Of a stretch of DNA of 64,000 nt, positions 8,884 to 16,880 are shown in pieces (the stretch's first letter is position 1; each line of letters starts with the position of its first letter). Position numbers and translations under genes: made by a program. Origin of the DNA: Candidatus Gastranaerophilales bacterium (lineage in GTDB: Bacteria > Bacillota > Clostridia > Lachnospirales > Lachnospiraceae); the NCBI GenBank assembly GCA_023663225.1, contig JAMPHU010000002.1, positions 62,001-126,000 of the forward strand, written 5' to 3'. Under the pieces are notes generated by a model. It was given only the letters and a program-made list of their open reading frames with translations, did no database searches and had not been told where the DNA came from.

Positions 8884-9975
8884 ATGGGTAAAGTTGCTTT
8901 GATCACCGGAGTTACAGGACAAGATGGCTCTTATCTGGCGGAGCTATTGCTGGAGAAGGGATACGATGTACATGGGATGATAAGACGTTCTTCTGTGGAT
9001 TACAGGGAGCGCATTGCACATTTGGAGGGGCAGGCGCATTTTCACCTGCATTATGGGGATTTGAGCGACTCTATGAGCCTGGTTGCCATTATTGGAAAGA
9101 TTCGGCCGGATGAGATTTATAATCTGGCGGCCCAGAGTCATGTGCAGGTATCCTTTGATGTGCCTGAGTATACTGCGGATGTGGTGGCTACGGGGGTGCT
9201 GAGAGTGCTGGAGGCAGTTCGGTTGTGTGGCTTGACGGAGACCTGTCGCATTTATCAGGCATCCACCTCCGAGCTTTACGGCAAGGTGGAGGAAGTGCCG
9301 CAGAATGAGAAGACGCCTTTTCATCCTTATAGCCCATACGCCGTGGCAAAACAGTATGGATTTTGGATTGTGAAAGAATACAGAGAAGCGTACCATATGT
9401 TCTGTTGCAGCGGTATCTTGTTCAACCATGAGTCGGAGCGCAGGGGGGAGACTTTTGTGACCAGAAAGATCACGCTCGCCGCTGCGAGGATTGCTCAGGG
9501 TATACAGGACAAGCTCTATTTGGGGAATCTCTCAAGCCTGCGGGATTGGGGATACGCCAAGGATTACGTGGAATGTATGTGGTTGATCTTGCAGAATAGC
9601 GAGCCGGAGGATTATGTGATCGCCACAGGTGAGCAGCACAGCGTCCGTGAATTTTGTCAACTTGCTTTCCATTATGTAGGAATTGAATTGGAGTTTTCCG
9701 GCACAGGAATGGATGAGAAAGGGATCGACAAAGCGACAGGGAGAGTGCTGGTGGAGGTCTCTCCCGATTTCTATCGGCCTACGGATGTTGTAAATCTGTG
9801 GGGAGATCCGACGAAGGCCAGGACGGAGTTGGGTTGGAATCCGACCAAGACCAGTTTTGAGGAGCTTGTCAGACTGATGGTGGAGCATGACAAGAAAAAG
9901 GTGGCGGTCGAAAGAGCGGAAGAACATATTCGGACGAATCTGGCGGAGTATTTGGAAAAGGGTGTCATAAAGTAA
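8884..9975 (+). CDS. gmd: GDP-mannose 4,6-dehydratase
   Basis: Short-chain dehydrogenase of 363 residues that converts GDP-D-mannose to GDP-4-keto-6-deoxy-D-mannose, the first step to GDP-L-fucose. The NADP site [12 protein letters not shown] (residues 9-20), the catalytic block STSELYGK near residue 130, YAVAK (Tyr152/Lys156) and the GDP-binding [14 protein letters not shown] are all intact, and the length is normal for the family. It starts behind AAAGGAGCG. The GDP-fucose synthase gene follows after 33 bp, completing the pathway, while manC and manA further along provide the GDP-mannose. Confidence 0.97.
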   Translation: MGKVALITGVTGQDGSYLAELLLEKGYDVHGMIRRSSVDYRERIAHLEGQAHFHLHYGDLSDSMSLVAIIGKIRPDEIYNLAAQSHVQVSFDVPEYTADVVATGVLRVLEAVRLCGLTETCRIYQASTSELYGKVEEVPQNEKTPFHPYSPYAVAKQYGFWIVKEYREAYHMFCCSGILFNHESERRGETFVTRKITLAAARIAQGIQDKLYLGNLSSLRDWGYAKDYVECMWLILQNSEPEDYVIATGEQHSVREFCQLAFHYVGIELEFSGTGMDEKGIDKATGRVLVEVSPDFYRPTDVVNLWGDPTKARTELGWNPTKTSFEELVRLMVEHDKKKVAVERAEEHIRTNLAEYLEKGVIK

Positions 9976-10008
9976 GGCGCTTGTACGATATAGGAGGCTG
10001 TGACAATT

Positions 10009-10947
10009 ATGATGGAGAAAAATGCTAAAATATATGTTGCGGGACATCGGGGAATGGTGGGTTCCGCCATTGTGCGGGAACTGGAGCGGCAAGGTTATTC
10101 CAATATCATCACCCGCACACATCAGGAGTTGGATCTGTGCAGACAGGTTGATGTGGAGCGCTTCTTTGCGGAAGAAAAGCCGGAGTATGTGTTTTTGGCC
10201 GCAGCGAAGGTGGGGGGTATCCTGGCGAACAGCGAAGCGTTGGCTGACTTTATGTATGATAATATGACGTTGGAGATGAATGTCATTCACGCTGCATGGG
10301 AGAATGGCTGCAAGAAGCTGGAATTTCTCGGCTCATCCTGTATTTATCCGCGCATGGCTCCGCAGCCTATGCCGGAGAGCTGCCTGTTGACTTCCGAGCT
10401 GGAGAAAACCAACGAAGCCTACGCGTTGGCGAAGATATCCGGATTGAAGTATTGCGAATTTCTAAACAGACAGTATGGCACAGACTATATTTCCGTGATG
10501 CCCACCAATCTGTATGGGCCAAATGACAATTATCATCCGACCCACAGCCATGTGTTGCCGGCGTTGATACGTCGTTTTCACGAGGCCAAGGCGGCGGGGG
10601 CAGCCTATGTCACCTGTTGGGGGGACGGCTCTCCCTTGCGCGAATTCTTGTATGTGGACGATCTGGCGGATCTGTGCGTATTCCTGATGAATCATTACAG
10701 CGGGAATGAGACGGTCAATGCCGGAACTGGTAAGGAACTGACGATCAAAGAGCTGACGGAGTTGGTTGCGAAGGTGATCGGGTATACCGGAGAGATTCGC
10801 TGGGATACGAGCAAACCCAACGGCACGCCCAGAAAGCTTTTGGATGTGAGTAAGGCAGCCAAGCTGGGGTGGACCTATAAGACGGAGCTGGAGGATGGGA
10901 TTCGGCTATCGTATGAGGACTTTCTGAAGAATGTGGAGAGGCGGTGA
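10009..10947 (+). CDS. fcl: GDP-L-fucose synthase (epimerase/reductase)
   Basis: Bifunctional 3,5-epimerase/4-reductase of 312 residues, completing GDP-L-fucose from the Gmd product with NADPH. Visible motifs are GHRGMVGSAIVREL near residue 11, the catalytic SSCIYPRMAPQPMPES near residue 108, and YALAKISGLKYCE with Tyr138/Lys142. I place the start at ATG 10009, 11 bases after AGGAGG (9992-9997); a GTG at 10000 would be too close and ATG 10012 is also possible. It follows gmd in the same operon. The next gene is on the opposite strand, so the operon ends here. Confidence 0.96.
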   Translation: MMEKNAKIYVAGHRGMVGSAIVRELERQGYSNIITRTHQELDLCRQVDVERFFAEEKPEYVFLAAAKVGGILANSEALADFMYDNMTLEMNVIHAAWENGCKKLEFLGSSCIYPRMAPQPMPESCLLTSELEKTNEAYALAKISGLKYCEFLNRQYGTDYISVMPTNLYGPNDNYHPTHSHVLPALIRRFHEAKAAGAAYVTCWGDGSPLREFLYVDDLADLCVFLMNHYSGNETVNAGTGKELTIKELTELVAKVIGYTGEIRWDTSKPNGTPRKLLDVSKAAKLGWTYKTELEDGIRLSYEDFLKNVERR

Positions 10948-10968
10948 AGGCCCTCAAATAAATGGTTA

Positions 10969-11322
10969 TTATTTTTTGGCAGACGAAAGTTCCTGCTTGT
11001 GCAAAAATTTTGTAAATTGCTGAATGATTTGAAGATTATTGTCCGATAATTTTGTGAGATCCAAAAACAGGTTTTCGTATTTTTGATATTGTTCCGGCGA
11101 CATTTTGGAGGCTGGCGCAGGATTGGAAGTTTGCCCCAGCAGATAGTCTGTGGAGACACCGTAAAAGTCGGCAATCCGACTTAAGGTTGACATGTTGGGT
11201 TCGTGGATCCCTTTTTCATAGTTTGAGATCGTGCCAACGGAAAGTCCTAAAAGGTCGGCCAGATCTTTTTGGAGCACACCTCGGTTTTCACGTAAAAGGG
11301 TTAATGTTTCTGCAAATGCCAT
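10969..11322 (-). CDS. Small XRE family regulator (third paralogue)
   Basis: Protein of 117 residues with HTH QKDLADLLGLSVGTISNYEK, the linker YGVSTDYLLGQT, and a C-terminal helix around KLSDNNLQIIQQFTKFL. It is clearly related to the products of 6986-7330 and 7485-7838. Its stop lies 21 bp from the fcl stop (convergent), and it is divergent from rfbA. Its upstream region carries two overlapping inverted repeats (11340-11396) that look like binding sites for a dimeric repressor, so autoregulation and joint control of rfbA are possible. Confidence 0.88.
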   Translation of the reverse strand: MAFAETLTLLRENRGVLQKDLADLLGLSVGTISNYEKGIHEPNMSTLSRIADFYGVSTDYLLGQTSNPAPASKMSPEQYQKYENLFLDLTKLSDNNLQIIQQFTKFLHKQELSSAKK

Positions 11323-11339
11323 AATGTTTTCACTCTCCC

Positions 11340-11396
11340 AGGTATTATATTTCGTAAAATATTGAGAATGTATTCTATAATACCTATTATAGTAGG
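11340..11396. promoter_or_regulatory. Candidate operator region between the XRE gene and rfbA
   Basis: AGGTATTATA (11340-11349) and TATAATACCT (11376-11385) are perfect 10-bp inverted repeats. Overlapping the second is CCTATTATAGTAGG (11383-11396), palindromic apart from one base pair. Read on the minus strand, TATAATAGGTA here is identical to 6248-6258 upstream of the tandem-HTH gene. The arms contain -10-like TATAAT sequences, so a bound repressor would block transcription. Confidence 0.45.
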
Positions 11397-11469
11397 AGAT
11401 GTTTGTGCAAGATATGTCGAATCATGAATACTGTGTTTGGAGAGTGGGTTATTCATAAATAGGCGTAAA

Positions 11470-11497
11470 TTGACATATGGAAAAATGTATCTAGATA
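11470..11497 (+). promoter_or_regulatory. Candidate promoter for rfbA
   Basis: Perfect TTGACA (11470-11475), a 16-base spacer and TAGATA (11492-11497). The rfbA start at 11561 follows about 57 bases later, behind AGGAGG. Confidence 0.5.
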
Positions 11498-11560
11498 AAA
11501 GGGCGGAAATATGGTAAAATAAGCCCAAGATTTTGACTATGTCATCAGGAGGTTTCAACT

Positions 11561-12439
11561 ATGAAGGGAATCATACTTGCCGGAGGCTCCGGCACACGGC
11601 TCTATCCGTTGACCAAGGCGATTTCCAAGCAGATCATGCCTGTGTATGATAAGCCCATGATCTACTACCCTCTGTCAACTTTAATGTTGGCTGGGATTCG
11701 AGAGGTACTTATCATTTCCACACCCAGAGATTTACCGGTTTTTCAGGATCTTTTTGGTGACGGCAGCCAGTTGGGTATGCGTTTTTCCTATGCGGAGCAG
11801 AAAACGCCCCGAGGGCTGGCGGATGCATTTATTATTGGGAAGTCGTTCATAGGGAAGGACGCCGTGGCCCTTGTGCTGGGAGACAATATTTTCTATGGAC
11901 AAAGTTTTTCCAGAGTGCTGCGGGAAGCGGCCGAGCGCACAGAGAGCTGTCCCGGGGCTACGATCTTTGGCTATTATGTGAGGGATCCCAGGGAATATGG
12001 GGTGGTAGAGTTCGACGAAAACGGAAAGGCTCTGTCGATAGAGGAGAAGCCGGAGCGGCCCAAGAGCAATTATGCGGTGCCGGGATTGTATTTCTATGAC
12101 AATGATGTGGTGGAGATCGCGGCGAATGTAAAGCCCTCCGCTCGTGGCGAAATAGAGATCACTTCCGTAAATAATGCGTATTTGCAACGAGGGACGCTGC
12201 AAGTGGAGACGTTGGGGCGCGGTTTTGCGTGGCTCGATACCGGCAACCACGATATGCTTCTGGCGGCGGCAGATTTTGTGTCCGCCTTTCAAAAAAGGCA
12301 GGGATTGTATATTTCCTGTATTGAGGAGATCGCTTACAAGCGGGGATTTATTGACAAGGAACAGTTAGTAAAGTTGGCGCAGCCTTTGTTAAAGACTGAT
12401 TACGGCAAATATTTGATCGAGGTGGCGGAAGGGTTGTGA
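11561..12439 (+). CDS. rfbA: Glucose-1-phosphate thymidylyltransferase
   Basis: Nucleotidyltransferase of 292 residues that makes dTDP-glucose from glucose-1-phosphate and dTTP, the entry step to dTDP-rhamnose and other dTDP-6-deoxysugars. The pyrophosphorylase loop [11 protein letters not shown] (residues 8-18), KPMIYYPL, and the metal/sugar site LGDNIFYG near residue 107 are intact, and the length is normal. The start has AGGAGG upstream. rfbC follows after 95 bp with a hairpin in the gap. The middle and last enzymes, RfbB and RfbD, are not in this window and must be encoded elsewhere if the pathway is complete. Confidence 0.97.
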   Translation: MKGIILAGGSGTRLYPLTKAISKQIMPVYDKPMIYYPLSTLMLAGIREVLIISTPRDLPVFQDLFGDGSQLGMRFSYAEQKTPRGLADAFIIGKSFIGKDAVALVLGDNIFYGQSFSRVLREAAERTESCPGATIFGYYVRDPREYGVVEFDENGKALSIEEKPERPKSNYAVPGLYFYDNDVVEIAANVKPSARGEIEITSVNNAYLQRGTLQVETLGRGFAWLDTGNHDMLLAAADFVSAFQKRQGLYISCIEEIAYKRGFIDKEQLVKLAQPLLKTDYGKYLIEVAEGL

Positions 12440-12442
12440 TTC

Positions 12443-12474
12443 CCGCAAGCAATGAGTCAAGTGTGTGCTTGCGG
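12443..12474 (+). promoter_or_regulatory. Intercistronic hairpin between rfbA and rfbC
   Basis: CCGCAAGCA (12443-12451) and TGCTTGCGG (12466-12474) form a perfect 9-bp stem with a 14-base loop. No T-run follows, so it is more likely an mRNA stability or partial-termination element than a full terminator. Confidence 0.5.
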
Positions 12475-12534
12475 TGGGATTGTTGATTAGATACAGTGCG
12501 GCGCGTCGAACGGCGGCCCGGAAAGAGGATAGCG

Positions 12535-13113
12535 ATGGGAAAGATTCAGGTGACAGAAAACTGTAATGGTATTCAGGGATTGAAGATTGTGGAACCCGAG
12601 GTGCGCGGCGATGCGCGCGGTTATTTTATGGAGACTTACAATTACAATGATTTCGCAGCGGCAGGGATAGATTGCCAGTTTGTGCAGGATAATCAGTCGG
12701 CCTCCAAAAAAGGTGTGCTGCGAGGGATGCATTTTCAGATCAACCATCCGCAGGACAAGTTGGTGCGTGTAGTCAGAGGAGAAGTGTTCGATGTGGTGAT
12801 CGATCTGCGCAAGGGTTCTGAGACTTTTGGCAAATGGTATGGAGTGATTTTGTCGGAAGAAAATAAAAAGCAGCTTTTTGTCCCCCAAAATTTTGCGCAT
12901 GGTTTCCTGGTATTGTCCGACTATGCGGAGTTTTGTTATAAGGTGACAGACTTTTATCACCCCAATGATGAGGGCGGCATTTTTTGGAAGGATCCCGCGG
13001 TCGGTATCGACTGGCCCTTGCCGGAGGGAATGACGGAAGCGGATTTGATTTTGGCTGACAGAGATACCGCCTGGGGCGGAATTGAGGCGTACAAGCGGGA
13101 GAGAGGACTATGA
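12535..13113 (+). CDS. rfbC: dTDP-4-dehydrorhamnose 3,5-epimerase
   Basis: Cupin-fold epimerase of 192 residues acting at C3 and C5 of dTDP-4-keto-6-deoxyglucose. Visible are the DNQSASKKGVLRGMHFQ block with its catalytic histidine (near residue 66), VRVVRGEVFDVVIDLRKGS, and VPQNFAHGFLVLSD. ATG at 12535 is preferred because AAAGAGGA lies at 12522-12529; a GTG at 12496 is in frame but has no site. Its last codons overlap manC in an ATGA junction, indicating translational coupling of rhamnose and mannose precursor synthesis. A second, AT-rich RfbC-like gene lies at 55749. Confidence 0.95.
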   Translation: MGKIQVTENCNGIQGLKIVEPEVRGDARGYFMETYNYNDFAAAGIDCQFVQDNQSASKKGVLRGMHFQINHPQDKLVRVVRGEVFDVVIDLRKGSETFGKWYGVILSEENKKQLFVPQNFAHGFLVLSDYAEFCYKVTDFYHPNDEGGIFWKDPAVGIDWPLPEGMTEADLILADRDTAWGGIEAYKRERGL

Positions 13114-14426
13114 ATATTATTTTACTATCTGGAGGAAGTGGCAGGCGGCTTTGGCCTTTATCCAATGATATCCGCTCCAAACAGTTTATTCAGATATTCC
13201 AGGCGGAGGATGGCGGGTATGAATCCATGGTACAGCGTGTGTACAGACAGATTCGCTCAGTGGATCCGGACGCTAATGTGACCATAGCTACTTCCAAATC
13301 TCAGGTTTCCACGATTCACAGTCAACTGGGAATGGATGTGGGAATTTGTGTGGAACCCAGCAGAAGAGATACTTTTCCGGCGATTGCGCTGGCTACGTCC
13401 TACCTCCACGATGTGAGGGGAATTTCTGAGGAGGATGCGGTGGTGGTGTGTCCTGTGGATCCCTACGTGGAGAAGGCTTACTTTGAGACGATCGAAAAGT
13501 TGGGACGTCTTGCCGCAGAGGAGAGCGCCAATCTGGTGTTGATGGGCATAGAACCCACCTATCCCAGCGAAAAGTACGGCTATATTATTCCGCAAGACCA
13601 AAAAGAACTCAGTCGGGTGCAGACCTTCAAGGAGAAGCCGGATGCAGATACGGCAAAGAAATATATCAATCAGGGTGCGCTGTGGAACGGCGGCGTGTTT
13701 GCGTATCAATTAAAATATGTGCTGCAAAAAGCCCACGAGTTGATCGATTTCACGGATTATGAGGATCTTTATGAAAAATATGACAGCCTGACCAAGATCA
13801 GCTTTGATTATGCAGTGGTGGAAAAAGAAAGTAATATTTCGGTACTGCGCTTTTCGGGAGAGTGGAAAGATGTGGGCACGTGGAACACACTCACGGAGGT
13901 CATGGGTGAAAATTGTGTCGGTGAGGCCATAATGAATGAGGCCTGTGAAAATGTGCACATTGTCAATGAGCTGGATGTCCCGATTCTCTGTATGGGACTG
14001 AAGGATGTGGTAGTGTCGGCTAGCTCGGAGGGAATATTGGTATCCGACAAGGAGCAGTCCAGTTACATCAAGCCGTTTGTGGATCGGTTGGACAGTCAGA
14101 TTATGTTTGCGGAGAAGTCATGGGGAAGCTTTCGTGTGATGGATATTGAGGAAGAGAGCATGACGATCAAGGTGACGCTTCGCCCCGGCCATCGCATGAA
14201 CTATCACAGCCATGAGAGACGGGATGAGGTGTGGACGATCATCGAAGGAAGCGGCCGAACGATCGTGGACGGCATGGAGCAGCCTGTGCAGGCGGGGGAT
14301 GTGATCACCATGCAGGCAGGGTGTAAGCATACGATCATAGCTGACACGGAGCTCAAGGTGATGGAAGTACAGTTGGGTAAGGAGATCAGCGTCCGTGACA
14401 AGCAAAAATTTGAATTGGATGAATGA
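13110..14426 (+). CDS. manC: Mannose-1-phosphate guanylyltransferase with C-terminal isomerase-type cupin
   Basis: Protein of 438 residues. The N-terminal ~330 residues form a GT-A-like nucleotidyltransferase with SGGSGRRLWPLSNDIRSKQF and ALWNGGVFAY, making GDP-mannose from mannose-1-phosphate and GTP. The C-terminal ~100 residues are a cupin of the type II mannose-6-phosphate isomerase kind (GHRMNYHSHERRDEVWTI, then QAGDVITMQAGCKHTI). It overlaps rfbC by 4 bases and the next gene, a separate class I isomerase, by 8. The product feeds Gmd/Fcl and any mannosyltransferases in the locus. Confidence 0.95.
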   Translation: MNIILLSGGSGRRLWPLSNDIRSKQFIQIFQAEDGGYESMVQRVYRQIRSVDPDANVTIATSKSQVSTIHSQLGMDVGICVEPSRRDTFPAIALATSYLHDVRGISEEDAVVVCPVDPYVEKAYFETIEKLGRLAAEESANLVLMGIEPTYPSEKYGYIIPQDQKELSRVQTFKEKPDADTAKKYINQGALWNGGVFAYQLKYVLQKAHELIDFTDYEDLYEKYDSLTKISFDYAVVEKESNISVLRFSGEWKDVGTWNTLTEVMGENCVGEAIMNEACENVHIVNELDVPILCMGLKDVVVSASSEGILVSDKEQSSYIKPFVDRLDSQIMFAEKSWGSFRVMDIEEESMTIKVTLRPGHRMNYHSHERRDEVWTIIEGSGRTIVDGMEQPVQAGDVITMQAGCKHTIIADTELKVMEVQLGKEISVRDKQKFELDE

Positions 14427-15399
14427 GCCTTTTTTGTTGGAACCGGCAGGCAAGGATTATCTGTGGGGGGGAGAACGGTTGAAGACGGAGTTCGGCAAGA
14501 AGCTGCACATGCGGCCGCTTGCGGAGACGTGGGAGTGTTCGACGCATCCGGATGGTCCCAGCATTGTGTCCGGTGGTCTGCATGATCAAAAGACGCTCAC
14601 AAAAGTGCTGCAGGAGCATCCGGAGTATCTGGGAACGCACCCGAGGACCAGCAGGGAACTGCCTATTTTAGTCAAACTGATCGACGCTGCCGGCAATTTG
14701 TCGGTACAGGTTCATCCCGATGACGATTACGCCAGAGAGCATGAAAATGGTTCTCTGGGGAAGACAGAAATGTGGTATGTGTTGGATGCCAAGCCGGGTA
14801 CGAAGTTAGTGTATGGTTTTCGCCATGACATGACGCGGGAGAGGATTCGGGAAAGCTTGCAGGGGGGAACGATTGAGAGACACTTGCAGAAGGTTCCCGT
14901 ACAAAAGGATGACGTGTTTTATATTGAAGCGGGCACGGTTCACGCCATCGGGGCGGGGGCGCTTATCGCTGAGATACAGGAGAATTCCAATCTGACCTAT
15001 CGTCTGTACGATTATCAGCGTGTGGACAAAAACGGAAAACCCAGGCAACTGCATGTAGAGAAGGCGTTAGATGTGGTGAGGCTTCAGGGGAGTCAGGAAC
15101 CCAGACAACCGATGCGTGTGTTGCGTTACAGCAGGGGGTGCGCTTTGGAACTGCTTTGCAGATGCCGTTATTTCCAGGTGGAGAGGCTGCTTTTGAATGT
15201 GACAGAAGAGATTCCTCCTGTGGAGATGCAGACGCAGGGCAATTCTTTTCAGGTATTGTTGTGTGTGGACGGCAGCGGCGTGTTGTCCTGGACGCGCGGT
15301 GAGATTGCCTTTCGTCGGGGAGACTGCATCTTTCTTCCGGCGGATTCGGTTCCCATGGAGCTTTGCGGCAGGGCGCAGCTTTTGCGGGTAGGCTGTTGA
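14419..15399 (+). CDS. manA: Mannose-6-phosphate isomerase, class I
   Basis: Zinc-dependent isomerase of 326 residues interconverting fructose-6-phosphate and mannose-6-phosphate. The N-terminus MNEPFLLEPAGKDYLWGGER, the metal site SVQVHPDDDYA near residue 97, GKTEMWYVLDA, and EAGTVHAIGAGALIAEIQ near residue 170 are typical of the short Firmicute ManA. I chose ATG at 14419, inside an ATGAATGA overlap with the manC stop; a GTG at 14395 would give a 32-base overlap. With manC it completes the route from glycolysis to GDP-mannose. Because ManC also carries an isomerase-type cupin, the reaction may be duplicated. Confidence 0.94.
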   Translation: MNEPFLLEPAGKDYLWGGERLKTEFGKKLHMRPLAETWECSTHPDGPSIVSGGLHDQKTLTKVLQEHPEYLGTHPRTSRELPILVKLIDAAGNLSVQVHPDDDYAREHENGSLGKTEMWYVLDAKPGTKLVYGFRHDMTRERIRESLQGGTIERHLQKVPVQKDDVFYIEAGTVHAIGAGALIAEIQENSNLTYRLYDYQRVDKNGKPRQLHVEKALDVVRLQGSQEPRQPMRVLRYSRGCALELLCRCRYFQVERLLLNVTEEIPPVEMQTQGNSFQVLLCVDGSGVLSWTRGEIAFRRGDCIFLPADSVPMELCGRAQLLRVGC

Positions 15400-15414
15400 A
15401 AAACATTTCTTTAC

Positions 15415-16647
15415 TCACATTGCTGCTTGCAGGAGATGAGAAAACTGTGCCGCCATCATAAAATAGGTCTCGCCCTGCAGCAATTTTGCAAAGAAGCATA
15501 TGCCGCAGAAGAGTTGATAGGCGAGTATACATCCGGCGATTGCAAATGCCGCTCGATATCGTGTCGGGCGGTTTTCTTTTTTCAAAAAACATATCCATTT
15601 TTGGAAACTGAACACAAAGGCAAGGAAGATGGCAAAGCTGTATCCCCACAGGAAATTGCCGTCCCGAGAGCGGCTGCCCGTCTCCACCAGGCACAGCGCC
15701 TCCAGAAAGCCGACTCCCATCATGCCCCAGACAAACAGATAAATTCGGTCTGACAGAAGGTCTTTCAGGGAGAAACACAATACTGCCAAAGGGAAGGCGA
15801 TGGAGCACAGCACTGCTAGTTTGGTTTTATTGGCATGTAAAGAAAAGGTGTACCAAGGATCGAAAGTCATGCTGTTTCCTGTGTCTGAACCGAATAGCAC
15901 CATGTTTTGCCACAAGATGATCGCACAGGACGGAAGCACTGTGCTTCCCAGCAAAAAGACCTGTTTGAACGGAGTCTTCCGGCACAGATCGACCAGGAGT
16001 CTGACTGCCAGCACCGGCGCAAACACCGTCAGAAAGCTAGGCTTGATGCCCGTGCAGAGAAGCAGGAGGCCAGACAGTGTGAGCCATTGTCGAAGCGTAA
16101 ATTTTTGTCTGTATTGTGATTGGACTTGACAGTAGCATAACATGACCGCAAGTGCGACGGGCTTCATGCACTGATAAGTGGAATTGTGCCAAATGTTGCC
16201 CGCCTGATAGCTCACATAGCGGTAGGCTCCCGCATAGGTCCAGAAAAATGGCATCACAAGATTCAAGACAAGGGAACCGCCCAGAGTCAGAATATTGGTT
16301 TTTTCCCGTTCCAAGATCAGCCGCAGCAGCCTTTCAGTCAGCACGATGCACAGCACGGCCGCGGCCGCCAGAAAGACTGCGATCCATATAGTGCTGCCTC
16401 CGCCCAGCCAATAGAGGATTTGATAGGCGTAGGCTGTAAAACTATAATTCCATCCGTCATCGATGGTCATACTGATGTGATAGGGCAGGTCCGACTGGAA
16501 ATAGCGATTGTTGTAATCCAAAGGCTGGATGGACTGCATGTAGAACAGATACAGGCACAAAAGACCGTATATCGCGGTGATTCCCCACAAAACGGGCACT
16601 ATATATTTGGAAAGATTTTTATTTTGAAGTCTCATTTGAAGTTTCAT
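15415..16647 (-). CDS. Polytopic membrane protein, GT-C-like paralogue A
   Basis: Protein of 410 residues with about ten hydrophobic helices. I know no named family, but it is clearly paralogous to the products of 16881-18098 and 23426-24703. All three share an acidic first external loop (here QSDLPYHIS), a HNSTYQ/HNATYM/WNATYL motif in mid-protein, KPSF at a cytoplasmic loop, and a late NFxWGY motif (here GNFLWGYSF). An Asp in the first external loop plus many helices is the layout of GT-C transferases using polyprenyl-phosphate sugars. It starts behind TAGGAGA and has its own TTGACA promoter, facing away from paralogue B. Function is inferred. Confidence 0.85.
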   Translation of the reverse strand: MKLQMRLQNKNLSKYIVPVLWGITAIYGLLCLYLFYMQSIQPLDYNNRYFQSDLPYHISMTIDDGWNYSFTAYAYQILYWLGGGSTIWIAVFLAAAAVLCIVLTERLLRLILEREKTNILTLGGSLVLNLVMPFFWTYAGAYRYVSYQAGNIWHNSTYQCMKPVALAVMLCYCQVQSQYRQKFTLRQWLTLSGLLLLCTGIKPSFLTVFAPVLAVRLLVDLCRKTPFKQVFLLGSTVLPSCAIILWQNMVLFGSDTGNSMTFDPWYTFSLHANKTKLAVLCSIAFPLAVLCFSLKDLLSDRIYLFVWGMMGVGFLEALCLVETGSRSRDGNFLWGYSFAIFLAFVFSFQKWICFLKKENRPTRYRAAFAIAGCILAYQLFCGICFFAKLLQGETYFMMAAQFSHLLQAAM

Positions 16648-16678
16648 CGGAAGTCTCCTATCTTTGTTTCTATGTGAT

Positions 16679-16708
16679 ATTCTAACGATAGTATTCGGGG
16701 TTTGTCAA
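16679..16708 (-). promoter_or_regulatory. Promoter of GT-C-like paralogue A
   Basis: Minus-strand TTGACA (16708-16703), an 18-base spacer and TAGAAT (16684-16679), about 32 bp upstream of the start codon. The rest of the 233-bp divergent gap to 16881 holds a 6-bp inverted repeat, AACTAT/ATAGTT (16804-16818), and no clear plus-strand promoter. Confidence 0.65.
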
Positions 16709-16880
16709 GGCATACTGTCGGAAGATTGAGGGAGGGGAAGAATACCCCTATTTTTGTACAGTAAACGCAAAGATTGAGTTGCATACGAGGAAAACTTCTG
16801 TTAAACTATTCGATAGTTGTAAGAAATTGGCGCATGCCAGGAAGTTGCGGACGGTGCCCAAGCGGCAAATGGGAGCAGTT

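Noticed and set aside
16779-16880. Extended N-terminus of GT-C-like paralogue B from a TTG
   Set aside because: The extra 34 residues are basic and unlike the other paralogues, and no ribosome site precedes the TTG.
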